Shown one piece after another: positions 24,858 to 56,726 of a stretch of DNA of 64,000 nucleotides. The notes beneath the pieces were generated by a model. That model did not search any database. It saw nothing but the letters and a program-made list of their open reading frames with translations, and was not told where the DNA came from. The first letter of the stretch is position 1. Each line of letters begins with the position of its first letter. The stretch is from Amphibalanus amphitrite (lineage: Eukaryota > Arthropoda > Thecostraca > Balanomorpha > Balanidae). Both the position numbers and the translations under genes were made by a program. The DNA lies in assembly GCF_019059575.1 (NCBI RefSeq), contig NW_024881529.1:124001-188000 (forward strand), read 5' to 3'.

Positions 24858-25862
24858 CTACTCGAGGATGTAGAGGCTGATCGGGTCCAGATTGCCGCGC
24901 CAGGTGATGCTGCCGTCCGTCCTGGCCATCGACAGCTGGTACCACTTGGGGTTCCCGCCGTGTAGAGAGAGCAGCGTGGTGCCCTGTGGCGGCAGGTAGG
25001 GCAGCGTCACCTTGACGCCCGCACCGCGCCCCACGTTCTTCACCTCGACACCCTCCAGCGCGCGCGGCTCGACGTCCAGCACCGGCACGTCCCTCGGCAC
25101 GCGGTACTCGATGACGACCTCCCCGGGCGACTCGACCAGCAGGCGGTAGGTGCTGTCGGTGCGCAGCTGGCGCATCTGCTCGGCCAGCTCCAGGATCGAG
25201 TACGGGCTCTGCACGCCCTCCGCGAGGTCAGCGTTGTACCGCCGGATGGTGCTGCGGCGGAACAGGAAACCGGGAGAGTTCCTGAAGAGACGCGTGTAGC
25301 CGGGACGCTCGGCCGAGAAGAGGCAGACGAGAGAGAGCGGCTGGCCGGCCAGCCAGCCGAACATGGTCGCGTTGGCGGTCGGGGGGCCGAATTTGTCTCC
25401 GCCGCCGAGATCGTCTCGGATGGAGCGGCAGGTGACGTTGCCGCTGGTGGTGCAGACACGGCCGTGGCACGGCACGCCCTCCGGACAGTCCGAGTCGCGT
25501 CGGCAGAACTGGCCGGCCAGTGAGCGGCCCGGCCGCACCAGGTAGGTCCACTCGACGTCCGGACGCAGCGTGTCGTAGCCGGCCACGGTGCCGTACAGGC
25601 GACACTCGCCCCCGGCCGGCCGGAACGCTAGGCTCGAGCAGTCGTCCCGCTGGTGGCAGTGGCCGCAGCAGGCGCACGCACTGGACGCCCGGAGCGTCTC
25701 CAGCAGGTTGGTGGTGCCCTCAGACGGGACTCCCAGAGTCCAGGCGGTCTCCACGCATGCGGACGCCACCTGGAGCGACATCATGGCCAAGAGACAAAGA
25801 ACGGACAGCACCAGAGGCGAGGGCAGAAGGCGGGCAGTCGACGGGCGACAGGTAGAGTCCAT
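24858..25862 (-). CDS. Secreted cysteine-rich protein, apple/PAN-like N terminus
   Basis: This 334-residue ORF has no introns. Residues 1-35 form a signal peptide (a Leu-rich core ending MSLQVASA, cleavage before CVETAW). Residues 36-108 contain SACACCGHCHQRDDCSSLAF and ECRLYG, the spacing seen in apple/PAN-like folds where adjacent Cys pairs precede an aromatic strand. A small Cys knot (FCRRDSDCPEGVPCHGRVC) follows at about 116-134. The last ~190 residues (from TCRSIRDD, with GYTRLFRNSPGFLFRR and GNPKWYQLSM) are not a family I can name. The open frame extends 26 codons upstream to 25940; the ATG at 25862 is preferred because it places the signal peptide at the N terminus. The product probably acts extracellularly, perhaps binding carbohydrate or protein, but no function is assigned. 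Confidence 0.8.
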   Translation of the reverse strand: MDSTCRPSTARLLPSPLVLSVLCLLAMMSLQVASACVETAWTLGVPSEGTTNLLETLRASSACACCGHCHQRDDCSSLAFRPAGGECRLYGTVAGYDTLRPDVEWTYLVRPGRSLAGQFCRRDSDCPEGVPCHGRVCTTSGNVTCRSIRDDLGGGDKFGPPTANATMFGWLAGQPLSLVCLFSAERPGYTRLFRNSPGFLFRRSTIRRYNADLAEGVQSPYSILELAEQMRQLRTDSTYRLLVESPGEVVIEYRVPRDVPVLDVEPRALEGVEVKNVGRGAGVKVTLPYLPPQGTTLLSLHGGNPKWYQLSMARTDGSITWRGNLDPISLYILE

Positions 25863-26971
25863 GCCGGGAAACATCTTAGGGAGCCCAGCAACCTTTTCTT
25901 GTGTCTGGTGACCTCTTGTGTTCTTTGGTGTCAAGGTCAAGCCGTAATGCTCCTCAGCGGATTCGTCAGAGGCGATGCAGAGAAACGGACTCTGAAAACA
26001 GCGATAACGTCCAGTGTGTCTGACTGGTTACTGTCGTCAAACGAGCTGCATACAGCAGGCGGTCACCGTCATGTGGGCTGGTTACGCGAGGGACCGCTCC
26101 TTTTGTCCAGGTGTGCTCCCGCACTGCGCAGCCGCCCCGCTGAAGGCCTCCATTGGCCGCAGACTTTCGGCTGCCAGGGCAGCAGGGGCGAAACATGACC
26201 CCGTCATCGACCGGTCTCGGCCCAACCATCACCATGTTTACCTCTGCACTGCACTTACATTTTGCATTGTAACAAAAGTACCTAGCCGCCATACTGATGA
26301 AAGAGGTGGATACGAAATTTGCATTCCATCCATACATAAGTATACTAACGCTTTCTATAGGATGAATTGCCACCTCTTCCAGCAGCCTTTTGACGTGAAT
26401 TTGCTGCAACCATTTGAATAGGGACATGCACTAAGTAGTTGCTCTATGTGACAATGTGCAATGCATGCCTGTTTCTTTGTAGTGTGTATGTGTGCCCGTG
26501 ACCGCATTCGTGTTCGTCTACGAACGCCGGTACTGTGATCTGTCATCTGTCAGCACCGGTAGGGCAGACCGGGGCAAAGCGACCACTCGGGGCAAAGAGG
26601 ACGCCCCGCGTTTTCGCCCTTCACAACCGGCGTCAACTTCAATTTTCAGTTGCTAAGTTATGTTCTCTTCGCGGTCTTTCAAATGACCGGGGTTTCTGAC
26701 CCGTCGCCATTGTTCCGTGACAGAGAAATTGGGCATGCTTCTTCCCAGGTTATAAACATTATTCTCATTCATGCATTGTGTGGTGATCGTACATGTCCTC
26801 TGCCAATTTTAATGCGTTTGCCCCGCTAATAACTGAGCTGAAAGATTTAAGTCTCGGACAGTAAGCATGTACACGTGGTAAAGTGGACGGGGCAGAGCGA
26901 ACAGCTCCCAATTCCATTCCATTGATTCCATTGATTAATGACCTGTTATTATCCCTGTGTGGCTGATTTAA
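25863..26971. other. 5' flank of the secreted-protein gene; no other gene
   Basis: GC-rich to about 26210, including a CCATTGGCC motif (CCAAT on the gene strand, near 26150), consistent with a promoter. At 26550-26610 lie GGGGCAAAGCGACC-like words, and a GGGGCAGAGCGAACAG word occurs near 26890, perhaps ends of a degraded element. No coding exon is supported. Confidence 0.4.
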
Positions 26972-27012
26972 CCCGCGCCGGGTCGGTGCTCCGAGACTTC
27001 TGCGCCGGGCCG

Positions 27013-27093
<81 letters not shown>

Positions 27094-28244
27094 TAAACAC
27101 ACCCTTCTAACTCAGCTCCTGGGCCACGTAGCGACACGCGGTAAGCGGCAATAGAAAGAACGTCAAAAATAAGGACGAAAACACCTCAGTCATTTTTGGG
27201 TCAGGTCAAACGTCAGGTCAGCAGAGGTCACCAAAGGTAAAATGTTGGCTATTTCAACATTTTGGAAACTGCCAAACGGCTAACTCTGGAACCGATAGAG
27301 CTACAGTGCCACGGAAAGCGCATTCGATAGCTCTTTGAACGCTCTTTTGCCAACATGCCATCAGTTTTGACCTCAGGTCAACGGTTTAGCCTCCAGAGGG
27401 CAAAAACTCCAAAAATAGCCGTTTTTACGAAAATTATTTTTTTCCGGCAATAACTTCTGACTCAAAAGAGCTACGACATTACTTTTGCCAGCATCGTGTT
27501 CCTCTCGTCGAGACGCTTCGAATGAACTATAATTTGACCTTGAGAAAATTTGACCTCAGGTCAAGGTCATGACCTGACCGGAAAAGGTTATGTTGCATTT
27601 CAGTCGATCCGCATCGTCGAGCCGAACACATCTAATGCGGCGTTTTCATCGCTCTAGCATGCCTATATCAGAAGTTATTAGCGAAAAACTTTTAGATAGG
27701 CGTGACCTGAGATGACCTCGCGGACATAACGAGGGGTCACAGGTGCCATTTTCCGGTTCAGTGTGTCAATTTTACCTGCACCCTGATGTTTGAGAGTGTC
27801 TAGAAAAGAGTCCGTGCAAAAGAGACGCTTTTCAATGTTCTCCCATTGGCTTAGGTATAATGGAGAGGCTGCAAAATTTGCCTGACCTTAGGTCACCGAT
27901 ATAAAGATTGCGAGATAAACGTTTATAGATACTGTTACTGTTATCAATCACGGAAAGTTTCCAGGCAATCGTTCAGTCGTTGTAGCTATGAAGAGCATTC
28001 TACTTTTTTTCTGAGGTTAGGTCACTAGGTTCCTAGGTCATTAGGTTCCTAGGTCACTTGGCGTGAACTGGCGACCTGACCTTGAGCGACCTGGGCTGGG
28101 TCTGAAATTTTCACATGTGCGTGCGGGAAAGATGCAAAAACAGTTGTGCCAAAAACGGCGACGGCGCCCGCCGTTTTTGAGATATCTGCAAAAAAAAAAC
28201 AACAGCAGGGAGCAGGTGTTCAAACACCCTTGGCCCGGCGCGGG
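26972..28244. mobile_element. TTAA-type element, CGCGGG family (complete)
   Basis: TTAA at 26968-26971 and 28245-28248, with perfect inverted ends CCCGCGCCGGG and CCCGGCGCGGG. A (GT)n array replaces the usual G-run hairpin near the left end. The interior contains CATCAGTTTTGACCTCAGG, GGTCATGACCTGACC and tandem GGTCAxTAGGTTCCTA motifs. No ORF of note. Confidence 0.85.
27015..27092. repeat. (GT)n microsatellite
   Basis: 78 bp of pure GT, located just inside the left end of the TTAA element. Confidence 0.98.
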
Positions 28245-28880
28245 TTAATGACCACAATAGGGTTGGGACCTATCTGCATGCTCTGTATGTTTTGGTAAAA
28301 TAAAAAAGCTCAGAATTTTTAATGATTTAATTTAAAATCACTTTGTTAAAAAGATGCCTAGTTAGTTCAGAAATTAATTATTTGTGGCTGAAAACAACTT
28401 GCTTCTGATTGGTCGGGCTAATCATGACGTCACATGTAGGTATATAACTGTCTGTATATTTGGCGCAGTTGAGACATACATTTTCTATGTATTTTCCTAT
28501 GGTAAATCGGAGTGATTGGTCGTGTTTTCAGTGTCTCTTTATTTTGCGCTGGTATTGCGTGGCTAAGAAGTTTTATCAAGAATGGCATATACTAAAATGT
28601 TCCTTTAATAATGGAGCTTCAATATCTGTGAGTTTTATTGGCAAGCGAAAACTGATTTCGCTGTTATTTTATCTGGAAATTACTCATTTTTTTAGGTCAA
28701 TATTCAAAATATTTTACGGGAACAAGTTGGCACTTTTCTTGATTTTTGCACTCAAATCGCGTGCTATTTAACTGTATTGGAACTTGCAAAGAAGCTTGGT
28801 GATTAATTAACTGTGTTGTTATGGCACTGTTTGCAAAGCATGGATAATGAAACTCTGCCAAAGACTTAGCTACATAGCAA
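28245..28880. other. AT-rich unassigned spacer
   Basis: No supported gene or element ends. Confidence 0.4.
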
Positions 28881-29211
28881 TGCCTCAAGTAATACGCAGG
28901 AGGGACAGAATTCAGAGTCCGATCGAGAAGAATCGGTGCAAATGCTACGAAGACCAGGCAGCTCTGATACAATAGCTAGTCGTCTCACTACTCTCACTCC
29001 ATTAGACCAGCTGATTCCTGACAGCACCGACTCGGATGCAAAGATGGAGCTCATCTTCCAAGCCAGAAACCAGTTCTTTGATGGAAGATGTGATGCTGCC
29101 TCTGTCTCTGCTTTGTTGGCCACTTTGGACGGGGCGGAGCTCCGCTCCTTGCGTGAGCGGTTATTCGCCTGTCATCCAGAAATAGTTCCTTCGTTTGCTG
29201 GCCGTTCCCTG
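28881..29211 (+). CDS. Candidate coding exon, unrecognised
   Basis: A frame with protein-like composition runs from a possible acceptor (TACATAG near 28870-28880) through NTQEGQNSESDREES, LTPLDQLIPDSTDSDAKMEL, ARNQFFDGRCDAASVSALL and ELRSLRERLFACHPEIVPSF to a weak possible donor (GATTAG-GTGCAA near 29214). The acidic-to-amphipathic helix pattern is unlike the surrounding AT-rich DNA. No family is recognised and no neighbouring exon with matching phase was found. It may be an orphan exon or a fragment captured by a transposon. Confidence 0.3.
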
Positions 29212-29215
29212 ATTA

Positions 29216-32001
29216 GGTGCAATACGGGGAGCTGTAATCAGGGAAGTAACTTTCCATATGAAAGGGGTGCAGGTGCACCCCCGTCCCCCATCCACTAGAA
29301 GTGCACCCCCATAGGCTAAGCGGCGCCCCACACGCCGCCCCACACGATTAGCTCTAGAGCAGATGGCGAGGGTGATTTCTCGGCTACATTCCATCTCGGC
29401 GTCGTGATGCTTGTGGGCTTGGAAAGCGTCCAGTCGTATGTAGGGTAGTGTAGGGGTAGGGTTGAGTTCAATAAGGTCCTTACATTTGAAAGGTTTGAAC
29501 AACCCGCAATCAGCACAACATACCACAAGTTAAATAAAAAACTACCAAACCCCGCCCAACTAATATTAATAAACATTACAGCCAAACTAATGGCCTAAAT
29601 AAAGATATATCTCAAATCCTAACAGTTATCGCGGGTGATGGCGCCATGAGTTGCTATTATCCAAAACAGATGCAAATAAACATGTTTGTATGTCCTATGT
29701 ATGTTTGTTTTAAAAACGTTGCAGCGGCGCTGGGAACTGCAGTCTTAGATCTGGGTATGTTTGGCATCTGCAACTCTTCATATATGTACACATTAACCCT
29801 ATTTCGGACGGGGAGACCTTTCAGGATGTTCTTGTACAATTGCCAAACGCCGCGAGACATTCAGCTCATATTTGGTGACTTTTCCTAAATGCTCATTACG
29901 CACATCTCAGCAAAAAAAAAAAAAAAAATGCCGGGTCAGGTCAGGTCAGGTAACCAGAGCGGGTTTGTTGACCCCACCTCAGAAAGTTTGCAAACACGTC
30001 AGAGCTTGAGTTTTTCACGAAGTTATTTCCTCTCATCAAGTCTTCAAAACAGTACCTGCAGTATGTGTCGTTTGTATATTTCAGAATTTTTGAGCTGTGA
30101 CCTGAGGTTAGGTCAGAGTCGTGACCTTTACATTGCAAGCCTAAGAAAAGTATTGAAATGCGACCTGCACCTCGAGTAAACGAGTCAAAACCACCCAATT
30201 CTTTAAGAATTATGACAAATTATTTTATCTGTAATGATCCAGGTGTCATGACAGGGACACCGGAGAGGGTTATCTGAGCCGAGATCATGTGAGGTGATAT
30301 CTACCATACATCAATGCTCACAATACTTATAGCTTTTGCTTACAACACTTACAACACTTACAATACTTACGATGAGACCAGCAAGCACTCTGCCGTTACA
30401 GTTCTAACTTCTGTTTCGAAAAACGACGTTACACACATTCGCTGCCAGCATAACATGTATTGTTTGACAGTAACAAAATACAATTGACATCTGAACCCCA
30501 AACGGAGCGCCATCCACTCAAATTTTATAACCCTGACCGGTCAGGGGGCGAATGGAGGTCATTTCCTGGACATTACACTCAGCCCTTGCACAAAATATCT
30601 CACCTCACAGTGATCATTACAACAATAGCACCGACTTGATAGTGGATTTCAAAGTACTTGCATCAGCTCTTCCTGCTATTGCAGACGATCATCTCCTGAG
30701 GGTAATGTTGTTCGGGACATGAACGAAGATCGTTTTCGGAGTTTCATAAGTGCTACTGCAACAGCCTGGCACAAAACAGGACTTGTACGCTCTTCTCTGC
30801 ACTTTGCCCTTCAGTATATCACAAAAGAATTGTTTAGAATCCATCTTACGCTTCTTTCACAGCCTCCCTTGCCACCGTAGGGCGTAGATAGATTGCTGTT
30901 GCTGGTAAGTTAAGGCACGGTATTAGAAATTACCTCGGTTCTCAACGCCTTAAGTTATTTTCATAAAAAAGAACAAATAAATAATCAATAAGATGACAGG
31001 AATGTAAACATTTTAATCGTAAAGTAGTCCAAATATTGGAATGAGCTTTTGCTTTTCAGCATCCTCCGATTCATCATCTTTATCATTTGAAAATTCGAGG
31101 TACATAAAATGTTTATCACGCGCTCATGTTAAGTGGGAATATAGTACACGGCAGACACATCAATTTTTGACACTGAACATTTCATCCGTAAATGTTTTAG
31201 CACAATTAAAGGTAAAAACAGTGCGAATGGCAGAGTGAAGCAAACAACATATTTCACCCATTGATATAACATGTAATCGTGGTGCGCCAGATGCGCCATT
31301 ATTTGTCAACCGCAGAAGGTGACATGTGACGTAACAGCATCAAGAGCATCTTTTTTCAAGAACTTTTCAAAACAAGTTTCCTATCTTTCTTCCCCCATTT
31401 CTCTCAGCTTATTGATTTTATGAGGCAATGGTATGCACCATAAATTCTGTGAAAATAGTTTGATCATTTTCATGCATTCTTAAAAAATCGAGTTCCCAAC
31501 CCCATTGACCTCGGTATACAGTTAGTACTGTCGGTACCTGTACCCCATGTACGCAGGTAGCCACCTCACGTAGTGGTGATGCCATGGTGTCTGGTGGTGA
31601 TCCATGTTTGGCGGACAGCTTTGATTTTTACGCACGCTCGATTTCCTTGATATGCACGTCCGTTAAATTCAAGCTCATTGTAACCCTTTTCTCCTTCAAA
31701 ACATATTTCGAAGCCTGATCTTGGTTGCATTATTTTCTACTCATTCTTTCGATGCTATTCTAAAAATAAAATAATCAAAGACATGTATTTTTAATATTGT
31801 ATTAATTAACTTCAAAATGTAAATAATGGTCATGTAAATAAGGAACAAATCCGTAGGCATTTCATACCGCCGATGTTTTGTGCGATTTACAGTGTTGAAC
31901 AATTAACCAAAACAAAACAGTGTACATTAAACCTACGTGTCATAGGAGAACGTCATTAAGTGTGGTTAAAACGTCATTTGACAAAACTTAACCATACGCC
32001 A
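29216..32001. other. Long stretch without supported genes
   Basis: At 29930-30190 there is a fragment of the TTAA family (GGTCAGGTCAGGTCAGGTAACC, split here as GGTCAGGTCAGG then TAACC, followed by AAAGTTTGCAAACACGTC as in 15.6 kb). At 30310-30372 CTTACAACACTTACAATACT repeats occur. Nothing else is recognised. Confidence 0.45.
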
Positions 32002-32155
32002 CATAGGCGGCGGAACGGGGAGGGCACCGGGACACCGTGCCCCCCTTTGATTTTGGCATTTTAACATTAGCTCTATGGGCGTTGCATGGAAAGAATGGGA
32101 CCAAAAGTCGGCAGTGCCCCCCCCCCCCCTAATTGAAGGTGTTCCGCCGCTACTG
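32002..32155. mobile_element. hAT-like MITE with G/C runs
   Basis: Inverted ends CATAGGCGGCGGAAC and GTTCCGCCGCTACTG, similar to the termini of the large element at 38645-41323. A C13 run precedes the right end. No convincing target duplication remains. Confidence 0.6.
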
Positions 32156-32853
32156 CTAATGGCACATCATAAATGCGTGCCTTATACGGCCCTTTTGTCC
32201 ACATGAAATAGTTGTGCAGTTTTGCTTCATGACGAGCATATGCCATAATTTCTGTAGGACATTTAGCACGAAATGGTATTTGGTCCGACTGCATGTACTC
32301 GTATGTTCCTAAGTTGTATAGTTATGCCTACCACTAGGTTGACTACACACTATCTCATACTCCTTTGTAACTACCTATCACGTCATAAAACTGGTGTTGT
32401 CATCAGCATTGAATCCTGACCAGCTTACACGAGGCATAACCATCAACTAACAACATTTTGCTCGCAATAGACGGTCGTCTTTTACACACAGCATGCAAAG
32501 CACCAGATGCACACTAACGCACACACGTTACGAGCTGCCTCACACCTTAAAACGATTCCCAGCATATCTTCGTCTGTCATGTGTTCCTACTGCTGTTATT
32601 CATCAGAGTTGATGAAATAATTATCAAAATATGACCTAAAGCATCTTTCTTCAGCTTGAGCCATTCGTTTTCAAAAAGAAAAAAAGAAAAAAGAAAACGG
32701 ACGGAAATCTGTTTTCGTCGAGCATTGGTCCCAATGCGCTAAAACCCTCAACAAACGCACTACACGTTTCAGAACTAATCTCAAACACGCTCAGCACACA
32801 GCACACCCGCGCTCCTCTGACTATTACCGGCGGCGGCCCGGCTGCAGCTGCGA

Positions 32854-54055
<21,202 letters not shown>

Positions 54056-54188
54056 ACGTGTGAGAACGCAGACGTTGACAGTTTTTGCGATTTGGCGCTT
54101 TTCTCAAATGACTCTGTAGCGATCGTAAAAAACGAAAGGCCAGTCGGTGCTCACAACCGAGGTGGAATTTTAATGAATATGTAGCTAT

Positions 54189-56720
54189 GTTACAGGCAAA
54201 GTGAAAACCCGGGCATTTTGCAAAATGCCTAGGCAGTTTGCAAAATGCCTGACCCGCCAGTCATTTTGCAAAATGCCTAGGCAGTTTGCAAACTGCCTGA
54301 CCCACCAGGCATTTTGCAAACTGCCTAGGCATTTTACAAAATGCCTGACCCGCCAGGCATTTTGCAAAATGCCTGAGTTTCCATATATTCCACCGTTTTT
54401 GTTGACTTCAGGCGTTGACCATAAACGTTCCACTGAGCCTGAGCCTGAGCCCAAATACAGGGGTGTCACGAATACAGGGTGTTACGAAATTGTTGCGGGA
54501 TATTGTACTTGTGTCCCGAAATTGATTGCTCGTAGTTGCGTCAGTGTTCTCCAGCACCTCGCTGACAAGTTATCACCGGCCACGTGGTCTGTCCCTGCGG
54601 AACATGGTGAAGCTCAAAGAGGCCTATGTAGCCCATCATGCCCCAAACGAGAATCGTCAGTGGATGCTTCACTGTCTCGACGGTGCAGCGCCTCTGAGCT
54701 GCTGTTGGCCCAGAACTGTTTGTCGGGATGGTTAGTGACTTAGAAAAGCTCTAATATCGCCTCATCACTGAAAAAGTCTGAATCTCTAGTCCTGAATGGT
54801 CCAGATTTGGTGGGTCTTGGCGAAATCCAGCTGCATCTTTTCTGGATGACGGTATAAAGTCAGGGTTGCAGCCTGAGGTTTAGCGGCCTCAGCTTCATGG
54901 TAAGGTCTTCAGATACCGGGGGATGGCCGATTTAGATATCTGTAAGAATCTTGGATTTAGATGCCGAGCGCCCTGGTCCAGATGCCCTGGTGCTGAACCC
55001 GTTAAAATTACACCCATTCAGCACTTAGGAGGGACATGGAATGGACAACGTAACAGACCGTGCCAACCGCGCATCAGTTTCGTGATATCTGTAAACTACG
55101 TCTTGCGTCATTCCGTCGAGATGGAACTACCACTGAATGGACTTGAGCCACCGTCTCCGTACCTTTCGTATATACGGAGTTGACAGTTGTAGCCGTGTGT
55201 ATAAAAGCTGCGATGTCCAGTAGCAGAATACTGGACCAGTATTCTGCTCTGGTGGGCTACTGTTCTGGCAGAGACGATTGAACGTGTAACGATCAAATTT
55301 TCGTAATTTGATAGAGTATTCTTTTGTGGTCAATATCCACCCACAGTATTTTCAAAAAGTCACCAAGGGCTCTTAGAAACAGCGCAATTATTGTACCGAG
55401 CGCATGTTTACCAACGGAACCACGCCCGGTGCTCGGCACCCGATGGCCGCTGGGGCTCAGTGATCTGAACTCGGCGGCGCTACCCGGAGAACGCAGTGTC
55501 TTCTCACTTGGTGCGCATTGACAGCGATTAACTTTTGTAAGCGCCAGTTAGAAATGATGCTTACCTATAGGGGAGAGTGGGGTGGGTTGTATCAGTTTTT
55601 ACTCCGAGACCCATAACCTCGTAACTATCCGTGATAAACTCATAATTTCCATACCATCCCCTTCCTTGATTCTTCTGCTTTTTTGTGCAAAGTAACTTTT
55701 CCGCTACCTCTACCAGTTTTTCTTCTACGGTCTGCCGAATAGAACAATGTTTTTGATACAACTTGCCCCATGGCTTGGGTGAGTTGTATCACATGGTGGG
55801 GTAATCTGTATCACTATTTCACGTTTCAGGGAGTGTGCTTGCTACTGGTTTTGAACATAACAACAACATTAAATGGGGGTTAATACAATGTATAGGTATG
55901 CTCAAGGCTTCACTTTATTAGACCAAACTTAGGTCAATGCAATCTGAACGAAACATCAACAGACTAGACGCAAAAGTGGCCCGTTAAGAGCAAAGAAGCC
56001 AACACTTTGTGCCGAAATGGAACGAGCATTGACTAGCTACCTACAAACGCGAGCCAGGGCTTAGCTTTCGCGATCAAAAGCAGCATACCCATACATTCAT
56101 ACATACATACATGTTACAACATACCCCACCCGGCTCTGATACAACATGCACCTAGCCGCCATCTTGGAAAAAAACATCCTCGTGCTCAAAAAACAGCGGA
56201 CAGCTGGAGAAATCAGTTTTCACTCACGCAGCCTTAGAACCTACCCTCACCACCGCTACGGAGATCTTTCAAATTCGTGCACATCTAAATGCCCAAAACA
56301 CACATTTTCTTGCAACTTATTTTTTTAGAATGACATTAAAAAAACATAAAATCGGCTCTCACCTCGAGACGCGTCCACTCAGCCACAAGACAGAACAGGA
56401 AAAGATGGCGCCCGGAAAACCTCGTCGGCTGGTCGTGTCGCGAGCGCCATCCATTGGATAAGTTTGGCACAATTCGCCCTGATACAACTTGGACATGATA
56501 CAACTCTCCCCGTTCTCCCCTACATCACCGCTGGTGCGAGTTTGATGTCAGGCATTTTGCAAAATGCCTGGGAAAATATTTCAGGCAGTTTGCAAAATGC
56601 CTGGTGGGTCAGGCAGTTTGCAAACTGCCTAGGCATTTTGCAAAATGCCTGGCCGGTCAGGCATTTTGCAAATTGCCTAGGCATTTTGCAAAATGCCCGA
56701 GTTTTCACTTTGCCTGTAAC
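54189..56720. mobile_element. 2.5-kb element with palindromic modules in its TIRs
   Basis: Bounded by a perfect 6-bp duplication, AGCTAT (54183-54188, 56721-56726). TIRs start GTTACAGGCAAAGTGAAAAC. Each TIR continues into repeated near-palindromes AGGCATTTTGCAAAATGCCT and AGGCAGTTTGCAAACTGCCT (about 54213-54372 and 56551-56700). Other copies lie at 2007-2178 and 13079-14324. No transposase ORF. The left end is 133 bp upstream of the GGT start codon. Confidence 0.88.
55570..56520. mobile_element. Nested 951-bp element, TA target
   Basis: Ends GGGGAGAGTGGGGTGG and the complement of GGGGAGAACGGGGAGAGTTG, both leading into a GTTGTATCA motif. It is flanked by TA (55568-55569, 56521-56522). Absent from the equivalent position of the 13-14 kb copy. 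TA duplication suggests a Tc1/mariner-type mechanism. Non-coding. Confidence 0.7.
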
Positions 56721-56726
56721 AGCTAT

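Noticed and set aside
54213..54372. Regularly spaced palindromic repeats resembling a CRISPR array
   Set aside because: Repeats are modules of transposon TIRs in a eukaryotic genome, spacers are a few bases, and the same array is mirrored at 56551-56700.
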